Shown here piece by piece: positions 40,355 to 49,943 of a stretch of DNA of 58,539 nt. The first letter of the stretch is position 1. Every line of letters starts with the position of its first letter. The notes under the pieces were generated by a model. The model was given only the letters and a program-made list of their open reading frames with translations, did no database searches and was not told where the DNA came from. The position numbers and the translations under genes were made by a program. Origin of the DNA: Bacteroidales bacterium (GTDB lineage: Bacteria; Bacteroidota; Bacteroidia; Bacteroidales; UBA932); the NCBI GenBank assembly GCA_017651465.1, contig JAGCCX010000041.1, positions 1 to 58,539 of the forward strand. The letters are read 5' to 3'.

Positions 40355-42988
40355 ATGGAACTGAATACTAAATACAATCCTGCAGAAGTAGAGGACAAGT
40401 GGTACGCCTTCTGGCTCAAGAACAGATGCTTCCATTCAGAACCGGACTCCAGGGAGCCCTACACCATCGTCATTCCCCCGCCCAACGTAACGGGCATACT
40501 CCATATGGGCCACGTGCTCAACAACACTCTCAACGATGTTCTCATACGCAAGGCGCGTATGGACGGCAAGAATGCCTGCTGGGTGCCGGGTACCGACCAC
40601 GCCAGCATAGCTACCGAGAGCAAGGTGGTGGCAAGGCTGGCCGAGAAGGGCATCAAGAAGGAAGACCTGACCCGTGAGGAGTTTCTCAAATATGCCTGGG
40701 AATGGAAAGAGGAGCACGGCGGCATCATCCTCCAGCAACTCCGCAAGTTAGGCGCATCCTGCGACTGGGACCGCACTAAGTTTACTATGGAGCCGGCCCT
40801 GAGCGACGCTGTCACCGCTACCTTCGTGTATTTCTACAAGAAAGGGCTTATCTACCACGGCTACCGTATGGTCAACTGGGACCCTGTAGCCCATACCGCA
40901 ATTTCGGACGACGAGGTTATTCACCGCGATACCAAGAGCCACTTCTATCACCTCCGCTATTTCATTTCGGACGGCAAGGGCAATCCTACCAAGGACTTCC
41001 TGGTGATTGCGACCACCCGTCCCGAGACCATTATGGCCGATGCAGCGATTTGTGTCAACCCCGCAGACGAACGCTATCACGGCCTGCGCGGTAAAAAAGT
41101 GCTCATACCGTTGATCAACAGGGAGATACCTGTGATCGAAGATGACTATGTAGAGATGGACTTCGGTACGGGTTGCCTCAAGGTCACTCCCGCCCACGAC
41201 GCCCACGACTACGAGATAGGCCAGAGGCACGACCTGCCCATATTGGAAATACTTGACGACGACGGACGCCTGAACGAAAAGGCGCAGATACTTGTTGGCC
41301 AGGACCGTTTCGAGGCCCGCAAGAACATCGTCAAGATGCTTGAGGAGGCCGGCAACCTGGTGAAGATCGAAGAGTATATCTCGCCCGTGGGCTACAGCGA
41401 GCGTACCGACGCGGTTATCGAGCCCAAGCTCAGCAAGCAGTGGTTCCTTAAGCTCGAGGGCCTTGCCAAACAGGCCCTGGAGTCGGTAGAATCGGGCAAG
41501 ATCAAACTTATTCCGGATAAATACCGCAATGTGTACCGTCACTGGATGGAGAATGCGCACGACTGGTGCATTTCCCGTCAACTGTGGTGGGGACAGAGAA
41601 TCCCCGCCTGGTACACGCCCGACGGGGAAGTGGTGGTGGAAGAGACCGCCGAAAAGGCACTAAAGGCCGCCAAGGCCCAGAATCCCTCCCTTACTGCCGC
41701 CGACCTGCGCCAGGACGAGGACGTGCTTGACACCTGGTTCAGCAGCTGGCTCTGGCCCATCAGCGTTTTCGACGCCGCCCGCCCGGGGCATCCCTCGCAC
41801 AAACCCAACAGGGACCTCCAGTATTACTATCCTACCAGCGACCTGGTGACCGGCCCGGATATCATTTTCTTCTGGGTGGCCCGAATGGTTATGGCAGGCG
41901 GGGAGTTTATGGGAGACGTGCCCTTCCGCAATGTTTACTTTACGGGTATAGTCCGTGACAAGCTTGGCCGCAAGATGAGCAAGACCCTGGGCAACAGCCC
42001 CGACCCCCTGGTGCTCATCGAAAAATACGGCGCCGATTCGGTGAGGCTCGGAATGCTCCTCTGCTCCTCTGCAGGAAACGACATCCTCTACGATGAGTCG
42101 CAGGTCGAGCAGGGGCGTAACTTCTGCGGCAAGATCTGGAATTCCTGGCGTTTGGTAAACGGCTGGAGAGTCGATGAGAACGGCCGCCAGAGCGAGTCGT
42201 CCCGCGTGGCTGTCAAGTGGTTCGACAACCTGCTCTCCCGCACCATCACCATAGTTGAGGACCACTATCGCAAGTTCCGCATCAACGATGCCCTGATGGC
42301 GATTTACAAGCTTTTCTGGGACGATTACTGCAGCTGGTATCTGGAGCTGGTCAAGCCCGCATACGGCGAGGCTGTGGACGGCTATACCTTCGATGCTACC
42401 GTGGGGTTCTTCGACAAACTCCTTAAACTCATACATCCTGTGATGCCTTTCATCACCGAAGAGATCTGGCACGCTATGGCCGAGCGCCGCAGCGGCGAGA
42501 CCATAATGTATGAGCGCACGCCTGTGGCCGGCCCCTACGACGATGCTTTCCTCGAAGGCTTCGACCAGGCCCGCCAGATCATTACCGGAGTGCGCGGCAT
42601 ACGCGCCCAGAAGCAGATAGCTCCCAAGGAAGCCCTCAAGCTCTGCATCGAGGGGCCTTTCTCGAAGGAGTTCCTGCCCATCGTAGGCAAGGCCGCCAAT
42701 ATCTCGGCGTTTATCGACAGCCTGGACGGTCCCGCCCAGAGTTTCATCGTAGGAACCGTCAAGTGCAGCGTGCCTCTCGAGGGGCTTGTGGATACCGGTC
42801 AGGAGCGTGCCCGCATCCTTGCGGAACTGGAGCATCAGCACAAGTTCCTTGCAGGCGTGAGAGCAAAGCTCGGCAACGCCGGGTTCGTCGCTCACGCTCC
42901 CCAGACCGTCATCGATATAGAACGCAAGAAAGAAGCTGACGCCCTGTCCCGTATAGAGGCTCTTGAGGCGTCGTTGAATTCACTTTAA
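40355..42988 (+). CDS. valS: Valyl-tRNA synthetase
   Basis: 877 residues, class I synthetase that charges tRNA-Val. The HIGH motif is PPPNVTGILHMGHVLN (near 42-57), the CP1 editing domain has TTRPETIMADAAICVNP (near 220), and the KMSKS loop is DKLGRKMSKTLGNSPDP (near 535). The anticodon-binding helical domain and a C-terminal coiled coil end in IERKKEADALSRIEALEASL. The start is ATG 40355 (MELNTKYNPAEVEDKWY), which matches the family and lies 6 bases after a perfect -7 box; the upstream part of the long ORF is not coding. First gene of a run that includes tatA and tatC. Confidence 0.97.
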   Translation: MELNTKYNPAEVEDKWYAFWLKNRCFHSEPDSREPYTIVIPPPNVTGILHMGHVLNNTLNDVLIRKARMDGKNACWVPGTDHASIATESKVVARLAEKGIKKEDLTREEFLKYAWEWKEEHGGIILQQLRKLGASCDWDRTKFTMEPALSDAVTATFVYFYKKGLIYHGYRMVNWDPVAHTAISDDEVIHRDTKSHFYHLRYFISDGKGNPTKDFLVIATTRPETIMADAAICVNPADERYHGLRGKKVLIPLINREIPVIEDDYVEMDFGTGCLKVTPAHDAHDYEIGQRHDLPILEILDDDGRLNEKAQILVGQDRFEARKNIVKMLEEAGNLVKIEEYISPVGYSERTDAVIEPKLSKQWFLKLEGLAKQALESVESGKIKLIPDKYRNVYRHWMENAHDWCISRQLWWGQRIPAWYTPDGEVVVEETAEKALKAAKAQNPSLTAADLRQDEDVLDTWFSSWLWPISVFDAARPGHPSHKPNRDLQYYYPTSDLVTGPDIIFFWVARMVMAGGEFMGDVPFRNVYFTGIVRDKLGRKMSKTLGNSPDPLVLIEKYGADSVRLGMLLCSSAGNDILYDESQVEQGRNFCGKIWNSWRLVNGWRVDENGRQSESSRVAVKWFDNLLSRTITIVEDHYRKFRINDALMAIYKLFWDDYCSWYLELVKPAYGEAVDGYTFDATVGFFDKLLKLIHPVMPFITEEIWHAMAERRSGETIMYERTPVAGPYDDAFLEGFDQARQIITGVRGIRAQKQIAPKEALKLCIEGPFSKEFLPIVGKAANISAFIDSLDGPAQSFIVGTVKCSVPLEGLVDTGQERARILAELEHQHKFLAGVRAKLGNAGFVAHAPQTVIDIERKKEADALSRIEALEASLNSL

Positions 42989-42999
42989 TTCCATAGTCT

Positions 43000-43194
43000 A
43001 TGTTATACTATCCTTTGGTCTTCGGCTGGTGGGAATTAGTCATCATCGCATTCGTAATTCTCCTGTTCTTCGGGGGCAGGAAACTTCCCGAGCTTATGAA
43101 AGGTCTTGGCAAGGGCGTCAAGAGTTTCAAAGACGGAATGAAGGAGATCGATGACCAGACCGGCCTTTCGGACGAGCCTGACAAAAAAGAATAG
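43000..43194 (+). CDS. tatA: Sec-independent protein translocase TatA
   Basis: 64 residues: short membrane helix WWELVIIAFVILLFFGGRKLPELMKGLGKGVKSF (about 10-43) with the FGG hinge and amphipathic helix typical of TatA, then an acidic tail. It forms the pore for folded Tat substrates. 11 bases after valS and 3 before tatC; no tatB is present, a usual two-gene arrangement for this phylum. Confidence 0.95.
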   Translation: MLYYPLVFGWWELVIIAFVILLFFGGRKLPELMKGLGKGVKSFKDGMKEIDDQTGLSDEPDKKE

Positions 43195-43197
43195 GCT

Positions 43198-43974
43198 GTG
43201 GCCTCCACGGAACGCAGCGGCGGCGAGATGTCCTTCTGGGACCATCTCGAAGAACTGAGATGGACCCTGCTCCGCTCGGTTATTGCCGTGTGCGTGTTCT
43301 GTGTGGCGGGCTTGTTGTTCCGGGAGCCTCTCTTCGATGTAGTACTCTGGCCATCCAAGCCCGATTTCATCGTGTATAAATGGCTTGGGTGGAAACTTGA
43401 TATGAGCCTTATCAATGTCGAGATTTCCGCCCAGTTTTTCACTCACCTCAAAGCGGCGCTCGCCGCCGGCGTGGTGCTGGCCTTCCCGTATATAGTCTTC
43501 GAGATCTGGCGCTTTGTGGCCCCTGCCCTCTATGACAACGAGAAAAAGGCGGTACGCACGGCATTCATTATGTCGTCCGGCTTCTTTTACCTTGGAGTGG
43601 TGGTAGGATATTTCTTCGTCCTCCCCGTGTGCCTGCAGTTCTTTATGAACTACAGCGTAAGCCCCGAAATTGCCAACACCATCACTTTGAGCTCGTATAT
43701 GTCGATGTTCACATCGATGTCGCTGCTCATAGGAATAGTGTTCGAATTTCCCACGGTGATTTCCGTCCTTTCGCGCCTGGGCGTAGTAGGCCGTTCAACC
43801 CTCCGGAAGGGCCGCAAATATGCTTTCGTCGCCGTGCTCGCCCTGTCGGCCATCATTACACCGTCCGATCCTTTCTCGATGCTTGTGCTCTCGGCGCCTC
43901 TCTACCTGCTATACGAACTTTCCATCCTGCTGTGCCGTAAAGACCCCGTAAAAGAACAAGATGATATCGATTGA
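43198..43974 (+). CDS. tatC: Sec-independent protein translocase TatC
   Basis: 258 residues, six membrane spans, the receptor for twin-arginine signal peptides. Characteristic parts: MSFWDHLEELRWTLLRSV (with the key Glu in HLEELR), FPYIVFEIWRFVAPALYDNEKK (near 98-119) and IITPSDPFSMLVLSAPLYLLYELS (near 220-243). Start GTG at 43198, 3 bases after tatA; an ATG at 43228 would give MSFWDHLEEL directly, but the GTG form resembles homologues with a short leader. A likely Tat substrate in this window is the FAD oxidoreductase at 15520-16998. Confidence 0.95.
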   Translation: MASTERSGGEMSFWDHLEELRWTLLRSVIAVCVFCVAGLLFREPLFDVVLWPSKPDFIVYKWLGWKLDMSLINVEISAQFFTHLKAALAAGVVLAFPYIVFEIWRFVAPALYDNEKKAVRTAFIMSSGFFYLGVVVGYFFVLPVCLQFFMNYSVSPEIANTITLSSYMSMFTSMSLLIGIVFEFPTVISVLSRLGVVGRSTLRKGRKYAFVAVLALSAIITPSDPFSMLVLSAPLYLLYELSILLCRKDPVKEQDDID

Positions 43975-45865
43975 TGATGTGAGCGTTGCCTACGGCGGCT
44001 TCGTGCTTCTGGACAAGATAAACTTCCATATCAGCAACTCCGACAAGATAGGCCTGGTAGGACGTAACGGAGCGGGGAAATCGACCATTATGAAACTCAT
44101 AATGGGCCTGCAGAACCCCACGTCGGGGCACATCGACAAGCCCTCCGGCATTACAATAGGCTATCTGCCCCAGATTATGGAGCACCACAAGGGCCTGAGC
44201 GTGCTGGACGAGACTATGACCGTGTTCAGCGAGACCTCCGGACTCCAGTCGGAAGTCGATGCCATAGGGGTCGAGCTCTCCGAACGCACCGACTATGAGT
44301 CGGAGTCCTATGCGGCTCTGATCGAGAGACTTTCGGAACTTAACGACCGCCTTGCCGTATCGCACAGCGAACCTCCCGAGGTGCAGGCCCGCAAGACTCT
44401 CCGCGGCCTGGGGTTCAAGGACGACGAACTTGAGCGCCGGACCGAAACATTCAGCCAGGGCTGGAATATGCGCATCGAGCTGGCCAAGATTCTTCTGCGC
44501 CAGCCCGAGCTGCTGATGCTCGACGAGCCTACCAACCACCTTGACATCGAGTCCATCGAATGGCTTGAAGACTATCTCAAGGCCCGCCGCGGAGCCCTTC
44601 TGCTGGTGAGCCACGACCGTAAATTCCTGGATAACGTTACCAACCGTACGGTGGAGATAATGCTGGCTCACATCCACGACTACAAGGTTCCGTATTCCAA
44701 GTATCTTGAATTGCGCGCCGAGCGCATCTCGCAGCAGACCGCCGCGTACGAGAACCAGCAGCGGATGATACAGAAGACCGAGGAATTCATACAGGCCTTC
44801 CGCTACAAGCCTACCAAGTCCAATCAGGTTCAGTCGCGTATCAAGGCGCTTGAAAAGCTTGACCGCCTTGAGATTGACGAAACTGACAACGTGCGCCTGA
44901 CGGTCAAATTCCCCCCGGCGCCCCGTTCCGGCGACGTGGTGTACAAGGCTACAGGACTGGTGGCAGGATATCCTCAGAAGACGGTTTTCAGCGGGGCTGA
45001 CATCGAAATCAAGAGGGGCGAAAAGGTGGCGCTTGTGGGACGGAACGGCGAGGGTAAGACTACGCTGATGCGCATCATTGCCGGAGAGCTTGAGCCTATG
45101 GGAGGGGAGTCCCGCCTGGGATACAATGTCGATTTGGGCTACTTTGCTCAGAATCAGGAAGATAAGCTCGACAAAACGGAAACCGTATTCAGCACCCTCG
45201 ACCGGATTGCGGTAGGAGACATACGCACCCGCCTGCGCGATATCCTTGCGCAGTTCCTGTTCCGCGGAGAAGATATCGACAAGCGGGTCGCCGTGCTGTC
45301 GGGAGGCGAACGGGCACGGCTCGGAATGGCCAAGCTGATGCTCCAGAACCACAATCTGCTGGCCCTTGACGAACCTACCAACCATATGGATATCAAGTCG
45401 AAAGACATCCTCAAGCAGGCCCTCAAATCTTTCGATGGCACGCTCATTGTTGTAAGTCACGACAGAGACTTCCTCGACGGGCTGGTAGATAAGCTCTATG
45501 AATTCCGCGACGGAAAGGTAAGGGAACATCTGGGAGGAGTAGCTGAGTTCCTGCACCGGCGGAAGCTTGAAAACCTTCAGGAGCTGGAGCGCAATACCGC
45601 AGTCAAGGAGAAGACGGTTGAGCGTAAGAACAACGCCTTGAGAGAGGAAATGAAAGAAAAAAGTCGGCAAGACCGCAAGAAAAAGAACAGAATTTCTTAT
45701 CTTGAGTGCGAAATTGAAAAACTGGAGTCCCGTATGGGCGAAATAGAGAAGGTTCTCTCAGCCCCGGGCGCCAACGACGATATAATGGAGCTTACCCGCG
45801 AGTATCTTGAGTGCAAGCGTGAGTTGGATGCGAAGACGGACGAGTGGGGCTCATTAATAGAATAG
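43961..45865 (+). CDS. ABC-F family ATPase
   Basis: 634 residues without membrane spans, two ATP-binding halves. Walker A sites GLVGRNGAGKST (near 33) and ALVGRNGEGKTT (near 358), Walker B/D-loop LLMLDEPTNHLD and LLALDEPTNHMD, signatures FSQGW (degenerate, first half) and LSGGERARLGMAK (second half). The interdomain linker is at about 235-310 and a charged C-terminal coiled coil at about 530-634. ABC-F proteins act on ribosomes to relieve stalling; this one resembles the YdiF/YheS-like housekeeping group. Start overlaps tatC by 14 bases. Confidence 0.9.
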   Translation: MISIDDVSVAYGGFVLLDKINFHISNSDKIGLVGRNGAGKSTIMKLIMGLQNPTSGHIDKPSGITIGYLPQIMEHHKGLSVLDETMTVFSETSGLQSEVDAIGVELSERTDYESESYAALIERLSELNDRLAVSHSEPPEVQARKTLRGLGFKDDELERRTETFSQGWNMRIELAKILLRQPELLMLDEPTNHLDIESIEWLEDYLKARRGALLLVSHDRKFLDNVTNRTVEIMLAHIHDYKVPYSKYLELRAERISQQTAAYENQQRMIQKTEEFIQAFRYKPTKSNQVQSRIKALEKLDRLEIDETDNVRLTVKFPPAPRSGDVVYKATGLVAGYPQKTVFSGADIEIKRGEKVALVGRNGEGKTTLMRIIAGELEPMGGESRLGYNVDLGYFAQNQEDKLDKTETVFSTLDRIAVGDIRTRLRDILAQFLFRGEDIDKRVAVLSGGERARLGMAKLMLQNHNLLALDEPTNHMDIKSKDILKQALKSFDGTLIVVSHDRDFLDGLVDKLYEFRDGKVREHLGGVAEFLHRRKLENLQELERNTAVKEKTVERKNNALREEMKEKSRQDRKKKNRISYLECEIEKLESRMGEIEKVLSAPGANDDIMELTREYLECKRELDAKTDEWGSLIE

Positions 45866-45868
45866 ATT

Positions 45869-46804
45869 ATGAAAAAGTTGATTGTCAGCCTTCTGTGCAT
45901 CTCTCTCCTCGTGCCGGGGACGGGAGTTGCGGCGGCTACGCGGCAGTATAGCCGTCACCTTTCTCCTTTCAAGAGCGTGGAGGTGTCGGGGCAGTTTGTC
46001 GTGAGCCTGGTGAGGGGGTCCGATTACCGGGCGCTCCTGTCGGTGGAAGAAGCTTATATCGATTATGTGACTTGCGAGGTCAAGGGATCGTCCCTGATTA
46101 TCTCGCTCGAAGAGCGCAAGGTCCCCTCCGAAGTAAAGCGCCAGTTCCGCGGCAAAGGGACACCCGACCCTGTGTTCTCGGCCGTGGTTTATGTGCCCGA
46201 CCTGCTGCAGGGCGTAACCCTCTCCGACAAAGCTGTGCTTCAGGATACCGAAGACCTGTTCGACAAGTCGAGAGTGACCTTCGACCTGTCGGACAACTCA
46301 GTTGTCAAGCCCCTCAAGATAAGCTCGCTTTCTTTTAACCTTAAGGCCCAGAACAAGGCTTCGGCGGAGTTTGACGTCACCTGCACCGACTGCTCTGTGC
46401 AGGCATCCAATTCCGCTCAGTTGCGCATTGTGGAACAGCAGTCGGAGAATTCGGAATACACGCTCCAGGGCACATCCAAAGTAGTGTCGTTCTGTACCAC
46501 CGATAAGCTGTCTATCCATACCAAGTCCAACTGCTATATGTCGGTTACCGGAAGCGGAAGCAGGGCCGAATTCGACATCAACGGCACTTCCGAGGTGGAC
46601 GCCGCTTCTTTCGAAGTTCCGGATGCAGTGGTCAAGATGTCGAGCGTAAGCAAGCTTACCGAAGCCGCTTATAAAACATTGAGAGTCAATCTGAACGGCG
46701 GGTCAACCCTGTATTTCATCAACGACCCTTCCGTCACTATAGAGAACATCCGTTCTGCAACAATGACGCCCGGCTATTCGGGCAGAAAGTCTGTGAGCCT
46801 ATGA
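45869..46804 (+). CDS. DUF2807 (head-GIN) exported protein
   Basis: 311 residues with a signal peptide ending near 23 (GVAAATRQ). The mature part is a repetitive beta-helix-like chain with the family opening LSPFKSVEVSGQFVVSLVRGSDYRALLSVEE and regularly spaced short strands (LSFNLKAQNKASAEFDVTCTD, EFDINGTSEVDAASFEV). DUF2807 proteins are common at the Bacteroidota cell surface; role unknown. Three bases after the ABC-F gene; the stop overlaps the next start (ATGA). Confidence 0.85.
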   Translation: MKKLIVSLLCISLLVPGTGVAAATRQYSRHLSPFKSVEVSGQFVVSLVRGSDYRALLSVEEAYIDYVTCEVKGSSLIISLEERKVPSEVKRQFRGKGTPDPVFSAVVYVPDLLQGVTLSDKAVLQDTEDLFDKSRVTFDLSDNSVVKPLKISSLSFNLKAQNKASAEFDVTCTDCSVQASNSAQLRIVEQQSENSEYTLQGTSKVVSFCTTDKLSIHTKSNCYMSVTGSGSRAEFDINGTSEVDAASFEVPDAVVKMSSVSKLTEAAYKTLRVNLNGGSTLYFINDPSVTIENIRSATMTPGYSGRKSVSL

Positions 46805-47757
46805 AAGAAGTCTTTGAATTCCTCGACGGCCTTCAGGTAACCCTGAATGCGGGAGGTATGAACACCATCAACATCGTCCTTGCCTTTGTAATGTTCGGTG
46901 TTGCCCTGGGCATCAAGCCCAGGATGTTCGTAGAGGTGTTCCGTAAACCCAAGTCCGTTATTCTTGGAATGTGTTGTCAGCTGGTGCTCCTGCCCCTGCT
47001 GACTTTTTTGCTTGCCGTGGCGCTCGGCCCCAACATCAGCTGGTCTATGGCACTGGGTATGATATTGGTGGCATCTTGTCCGGGCGGCAACATTTCGAAC
47101 TTTATGTCGTCGCTTTCCAAGGCTAACATAGAATTGTCGGTATCGCTTACCGCCATCAGCACCGCCCTCTGCGTGCTGATGACCCCGTTCAATTTCTGGC
47201 TGTACGGCAATCTCTACCTCGATATCGCAAGCGTAAAGGCCGATGTGCCCCAGCTGGTCATTCCGCTGTGGGACGTGTTCAAGACTATCTTCATACTGCT
47301 TGGCATTCCGCTTACTCTCGGCATTCTCACCTCGCAATACCTGCCCAAGGTCGCAGATAAGCTCAAAAAGCCTCTGCAGTGGCTGAGCATCGTATTTTTC
47401 ATCGCGATGGTAGTGCTGTCATTCTGGGGCAACAGGGAGAGTTTCCTTGCCTGCATCAAGTACATTTTCCTCATTGTGCTTGTCCATAACCTGCTGGCTC
47501 TGACCATCGGTTTCTCGGTGGGCAGCGCGTTCAAGGTGCCTTTCCGCGACAGGCGTACTCTCACTATCGAGACCGGTATCCAGAACAGCGGCCTGGGCCT
47601 TGTCCTGCTGCTTGGAACCAGCATCTTTTCAAATCTTCCGCCTCACGGAGGAATGCTGGTGATAACGGCCTGGTGGGGTGTCTGGCACATTGTGAGCGGC
47701 CTTACCGTGAGCAGCATCTTCCTTTTAATCGACCGCCGAAAAGAGCGTAAGAAATGA
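46801..47757 (+). CDS. Bile acid:sodium symporter family (SBF/BASS) transporter
   Basis: 318 residues with nine to ten membrane spans. Family motifs: FVMFGVALGIKP (near 30-41), ILVASCPGGNISNFMSSLSKANIELSVSLTA (near 91-121), the crossed-helix Na+ site, and TIETGIQNSGLGLVLLLGTSIF (near 257-278), the second crossing helix. These carriers move organic anions with sodium; bile acids are only one option, and pantothenate or other acids are also known substrates. Coupled by ATGA overlaps to both neighbours. Confidence 0.9.
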   Translation: MKEVFEFLDGLQVTLNAGGMNTINIVLAFVMFGVALGIKPRMFVEVFRKPKSVILGMCCQLVLLPLLTFLLAVALGPNISWSMALGMILVASCPGGNISNFMSSLSKANIELSVSLTAISTALCVLMTPFNFWLYGNLYLDIASVKADVPQLVIPLWDVFKTIFILLGIPLTLGILTSQYLPKVADKLKKPLQWLSIVFFIAMVVLSFWGNRESFLACIKYIFLIVLVHNLLALTIGFSVGSAFKVPFRDRRTLTIETGIQNSGLGLVLLLGTSIFSNLPPHGGMLVITAWWGVWHIVSGLTVSSIFLLIDRRKERKK

Positions 47758-49943
47758 GTTTTAAATTCTCCCTGACGGTTCTGCTCGCCCTTGCTTGCTT
47801 CGCCTGCACTCCGACACCCGTCGATGAGCCCGGTACCGACAATCCCGAGCAGCAACAACCCGAACCTGAACCCGAACCCGAGCCGGAACCTGATCCGGTC
47901 AGGCACGTAGAAAGCGTCGATCTTGCCTTCGTAAGCAAGAACATCTATGATATGACCCTCTCTCACGACGAGACATCGGGAGAATGGTTGCTTACGACTA
48001 CCGGCACCGATCCGTACATTTTTACCGAAGGCATCAAGAGTGACCTGGAGCCGGAGCACCGTATTCTGACTTTTGATTACCAGTGCAACGCCGGAGTGAA
48101 CGACCTTCAGGTCTTCTACGGCAATGCTATCAGCGAGGCCAGGTCGCGGCATTTCGGAGCCATCCCTCCCACAACCGGGGCGGCCTGGAAGACTTACAGC
48201 TGCAGCATAGCCACCGACAGGAACGCTTTTTCCTGGGGCAAAACGGGCGAATTTCTCAGGCTCGACTTCGGCGGCAAGAAAGGAGTAATCCTGCATATCA
48301 AGAACTTCCAGATAAGGGAGATGAACGAAGAGGAGCTGAAGGCTTATGAGGCCGAACTCTCCAAGGCCCAGGGCAAGCAGGCCGAAGCTGAGCGTATCGC
48401 CAACTATGTAGTGAAGTCTTTCCCTTGCTCGGTGTCCAGCGTTGAAGTCGGAACTTCCGAAATTACAATCAAGGGCCGTACCGATGGCGGCAGCGCTTAT
48501 TACATAGCCGATATCGCCCCTTGGGAGAATCCTTCCGAAATGAGCTCTTTCAGCCAGAAAACGGCCATCAGCAGCAGCAGTTTCAGCATTACCGTGCCCC
48601 GGGTGGTCAACCGCGACGATCTTCCCGCATACGACAGGCTCCTGTCGAGGTTTGCCGTTGTCAAGGTTGAGGGAGCCGCGCAGACCCTCTGCTCGCACGC
48701 ACGCTATCCCGACCAGATCAAGGCGGTGCACACTCCCTCGGCGCTCAAGCCCAAGAACAAGAAGGGGCTGGGGGACTTTGTGGTTAACAACAATCTCCAG
48801 GACCTTGACGACCTGGGTATCGGCAGCGTGACGGTGAACATCGTTCTCAATTCGCTGGTGAATACTGTCCGCAGCGGCAATTATACGGTCGAATTCAAAT
48901 TCGGCGGGCTTACTTATTATATGGACAAGGGCTATACCAACCAGTTGGACAAGATCTTGACCGAGTGTCGCAAGCGTGGTATAGTTGTGTCCGCCATCCT
49001 GCTTAACCGCCAGAGCGATACTCATTCTCAGGCGACAGCCCTCCTGAAGCATCCCGAATGCGACGGGGGCAACTACAGTATGCCCAACCTCACTTCGGCC
49101 AAGGCCGTGAATGTGTATGCGGCCGCCCTGGCTTATCTTGCCGAGCGTTATTCGTCGGATTCGATAGGACGCATCCACCATTGGATACTTCACAACGAGG
49201 TGGACTTCCAGAAAGAATGGACCAATATGGGAGATCAGCCTGAATGGCGCTATATGGACAGTTACGTGCGCTCTATGCGTATATGCCACAATATTGCTCA
49301 CCAGTATGATCAAAATGCCGTGGTAATGATTTCCCTGACCCACTGCTGGGCAAAGGCCGAGGGACAATATGCTCCCAAGAGTCTTCTTGAAGACCTTTGC
49401 AAATGGAGCAAGGCGGAAGGGGATTTCCTTTGGGGCATAGCATATCACCCTTATCCCCAGAATCTTACTAAGCCCGAGTTTTGGAAGGACGATAATTCGG
49501 CCACATATTCTATGTCTTCGGCCTACTGTACTTTCAAGAATCTTGAGGTCGTAAGCGACTGGGTGCTTGACAAGGAGCACTTCTTTAAGGGCTCATCCAA
49601 GCGTCTGCTGTTCCTGTCCGAAAACGGCACCAATTCGCCCAGTTATTCCGAGGCCGACCTTGCCCTTCAGGCAGCAGGTGCGGCCTGGGCCTGGAAGAAG
49701 ACAGCCGCCCTTGAGGGAATAGACGGTATCCAGTGGCACAATTGGCAGGACAACAGGGGAGAGGGAGGCTTGAGAATAGGTTTGCGGCGCTTCCCCGACG
49801 ATGCGCAGGAGCCTAACGGCAAGAAGCCCTCCTGGTTCGTATGGCAGGCCGCAGGCACTTCTTCCGAGGATAGTGTGTTCGCTCCTTATCTAAGCACCAT
49901 TGGAGTGGGTTCCTGGGACGATATATTCCATACCGTTCAGTAA
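47754..49943 (+). CDS. DUF5722 glycosidase-like lipoprotein
   Basis: 729 residues. The lipobox is LACFACTPTPVDEP, then a Pro/Glu linker (QQQPEPEPEPEPEPDP, about 34-49). A beta-sandwich module follows (about 55-195, EWLLTTTGTDPYIF through GVILHIKNFQIREM), then a TIM-barrel-like domain. Possible catalytic acids are Glu in WILHNEVDFQKEW (near 481) and Glu in LLFLSENGTNSPS (near 622), matching the clan GH-A pattern (N-E and a later E). DUF5722 proteins are glycoside-hydrolase-like; the target glycan is not known. It ends the long valS-tat operon and is followed directly by the repeat element. Confidence 0.8.
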   Translation: MSFKFSLTVLLALACFACTPTPVDEPGTDNPEQQQPEPEPEPEPEPDPVRHVESVDLAFVSKNIYDMTLSHDETSGEWLLTTTGTDPYIFTEGIKSDLEPEHRILTFDYQCNAGVNDLQVFYGNAISEARSRHFGAIPPTTGAAWKTYSCSIATDRNAFSWGKTGEFLRLDFGGKKGVILHIKNFQIREMNEEELKAYEAELSKAQGKQAEAERIANYVVKSFPCSVSSVEVGTSEITIKGRTDGGSAYYIADIAPWENPSEMSSFSQKTAISSSSFSITVPRVVNRDDLPAYDRLLSRFAVVKVEGAAQTLCSHARYPDQIKAVHTPSALKPKNKKGLGDFVVNNNLQDLDDLGIGSVTVNIVLNSLVNTVRSGNYTVEFKFGGLTYYMDKGYTNQLDKILTECRKRGIVVSAILLNRQSDTHSQATALLKHPECDGGNYSMPNLTSAKAVNVYAAALAYLAERYSSDSIGRIHHWILHNEVDFQKEWTNMGDQPEWRYMDSYVRSMRICHNIAHQYDQNAVVMISLTHCWAKAEGQYAPKSLLEDLCKWSKAEGDFLWGIAYHPYPQNLTKPEFWKDDNSATYSMSSAYCTFKNLEVVSDWVLDKEHFFKGSSKRLLFLSENGTNSPSYSEADLALQAAGAAWAWKKTAALEGIDGIQWHNWQDNRGEGGLRIGLRRFPDDAQEPNGKKPSWFVWQAAGTSSEDSVFAPYLSTIGVGSWDDIFHTVQ

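Noticed and set aside
43856-45670. 604-residue minus-strand ORF
   Set aside because: Shadow of the ABC-F gene, which has both Walker and signature motifs in the plus frame.
46758-46782. Palindrome AATGACGCCCGGCTATTCGG near the end of the DUF2807 gene, similar to the repeat units at 33453-33651
   Set aside because: Only one short similarity in normal coding sequence; could be a decayed unit, but too little to claim.
47643-49580. 645-residue minus-strand ORF
   Set aside because: Shadow of the SBF and DUF5722 genes; no recognisable domain and no upstream signals.
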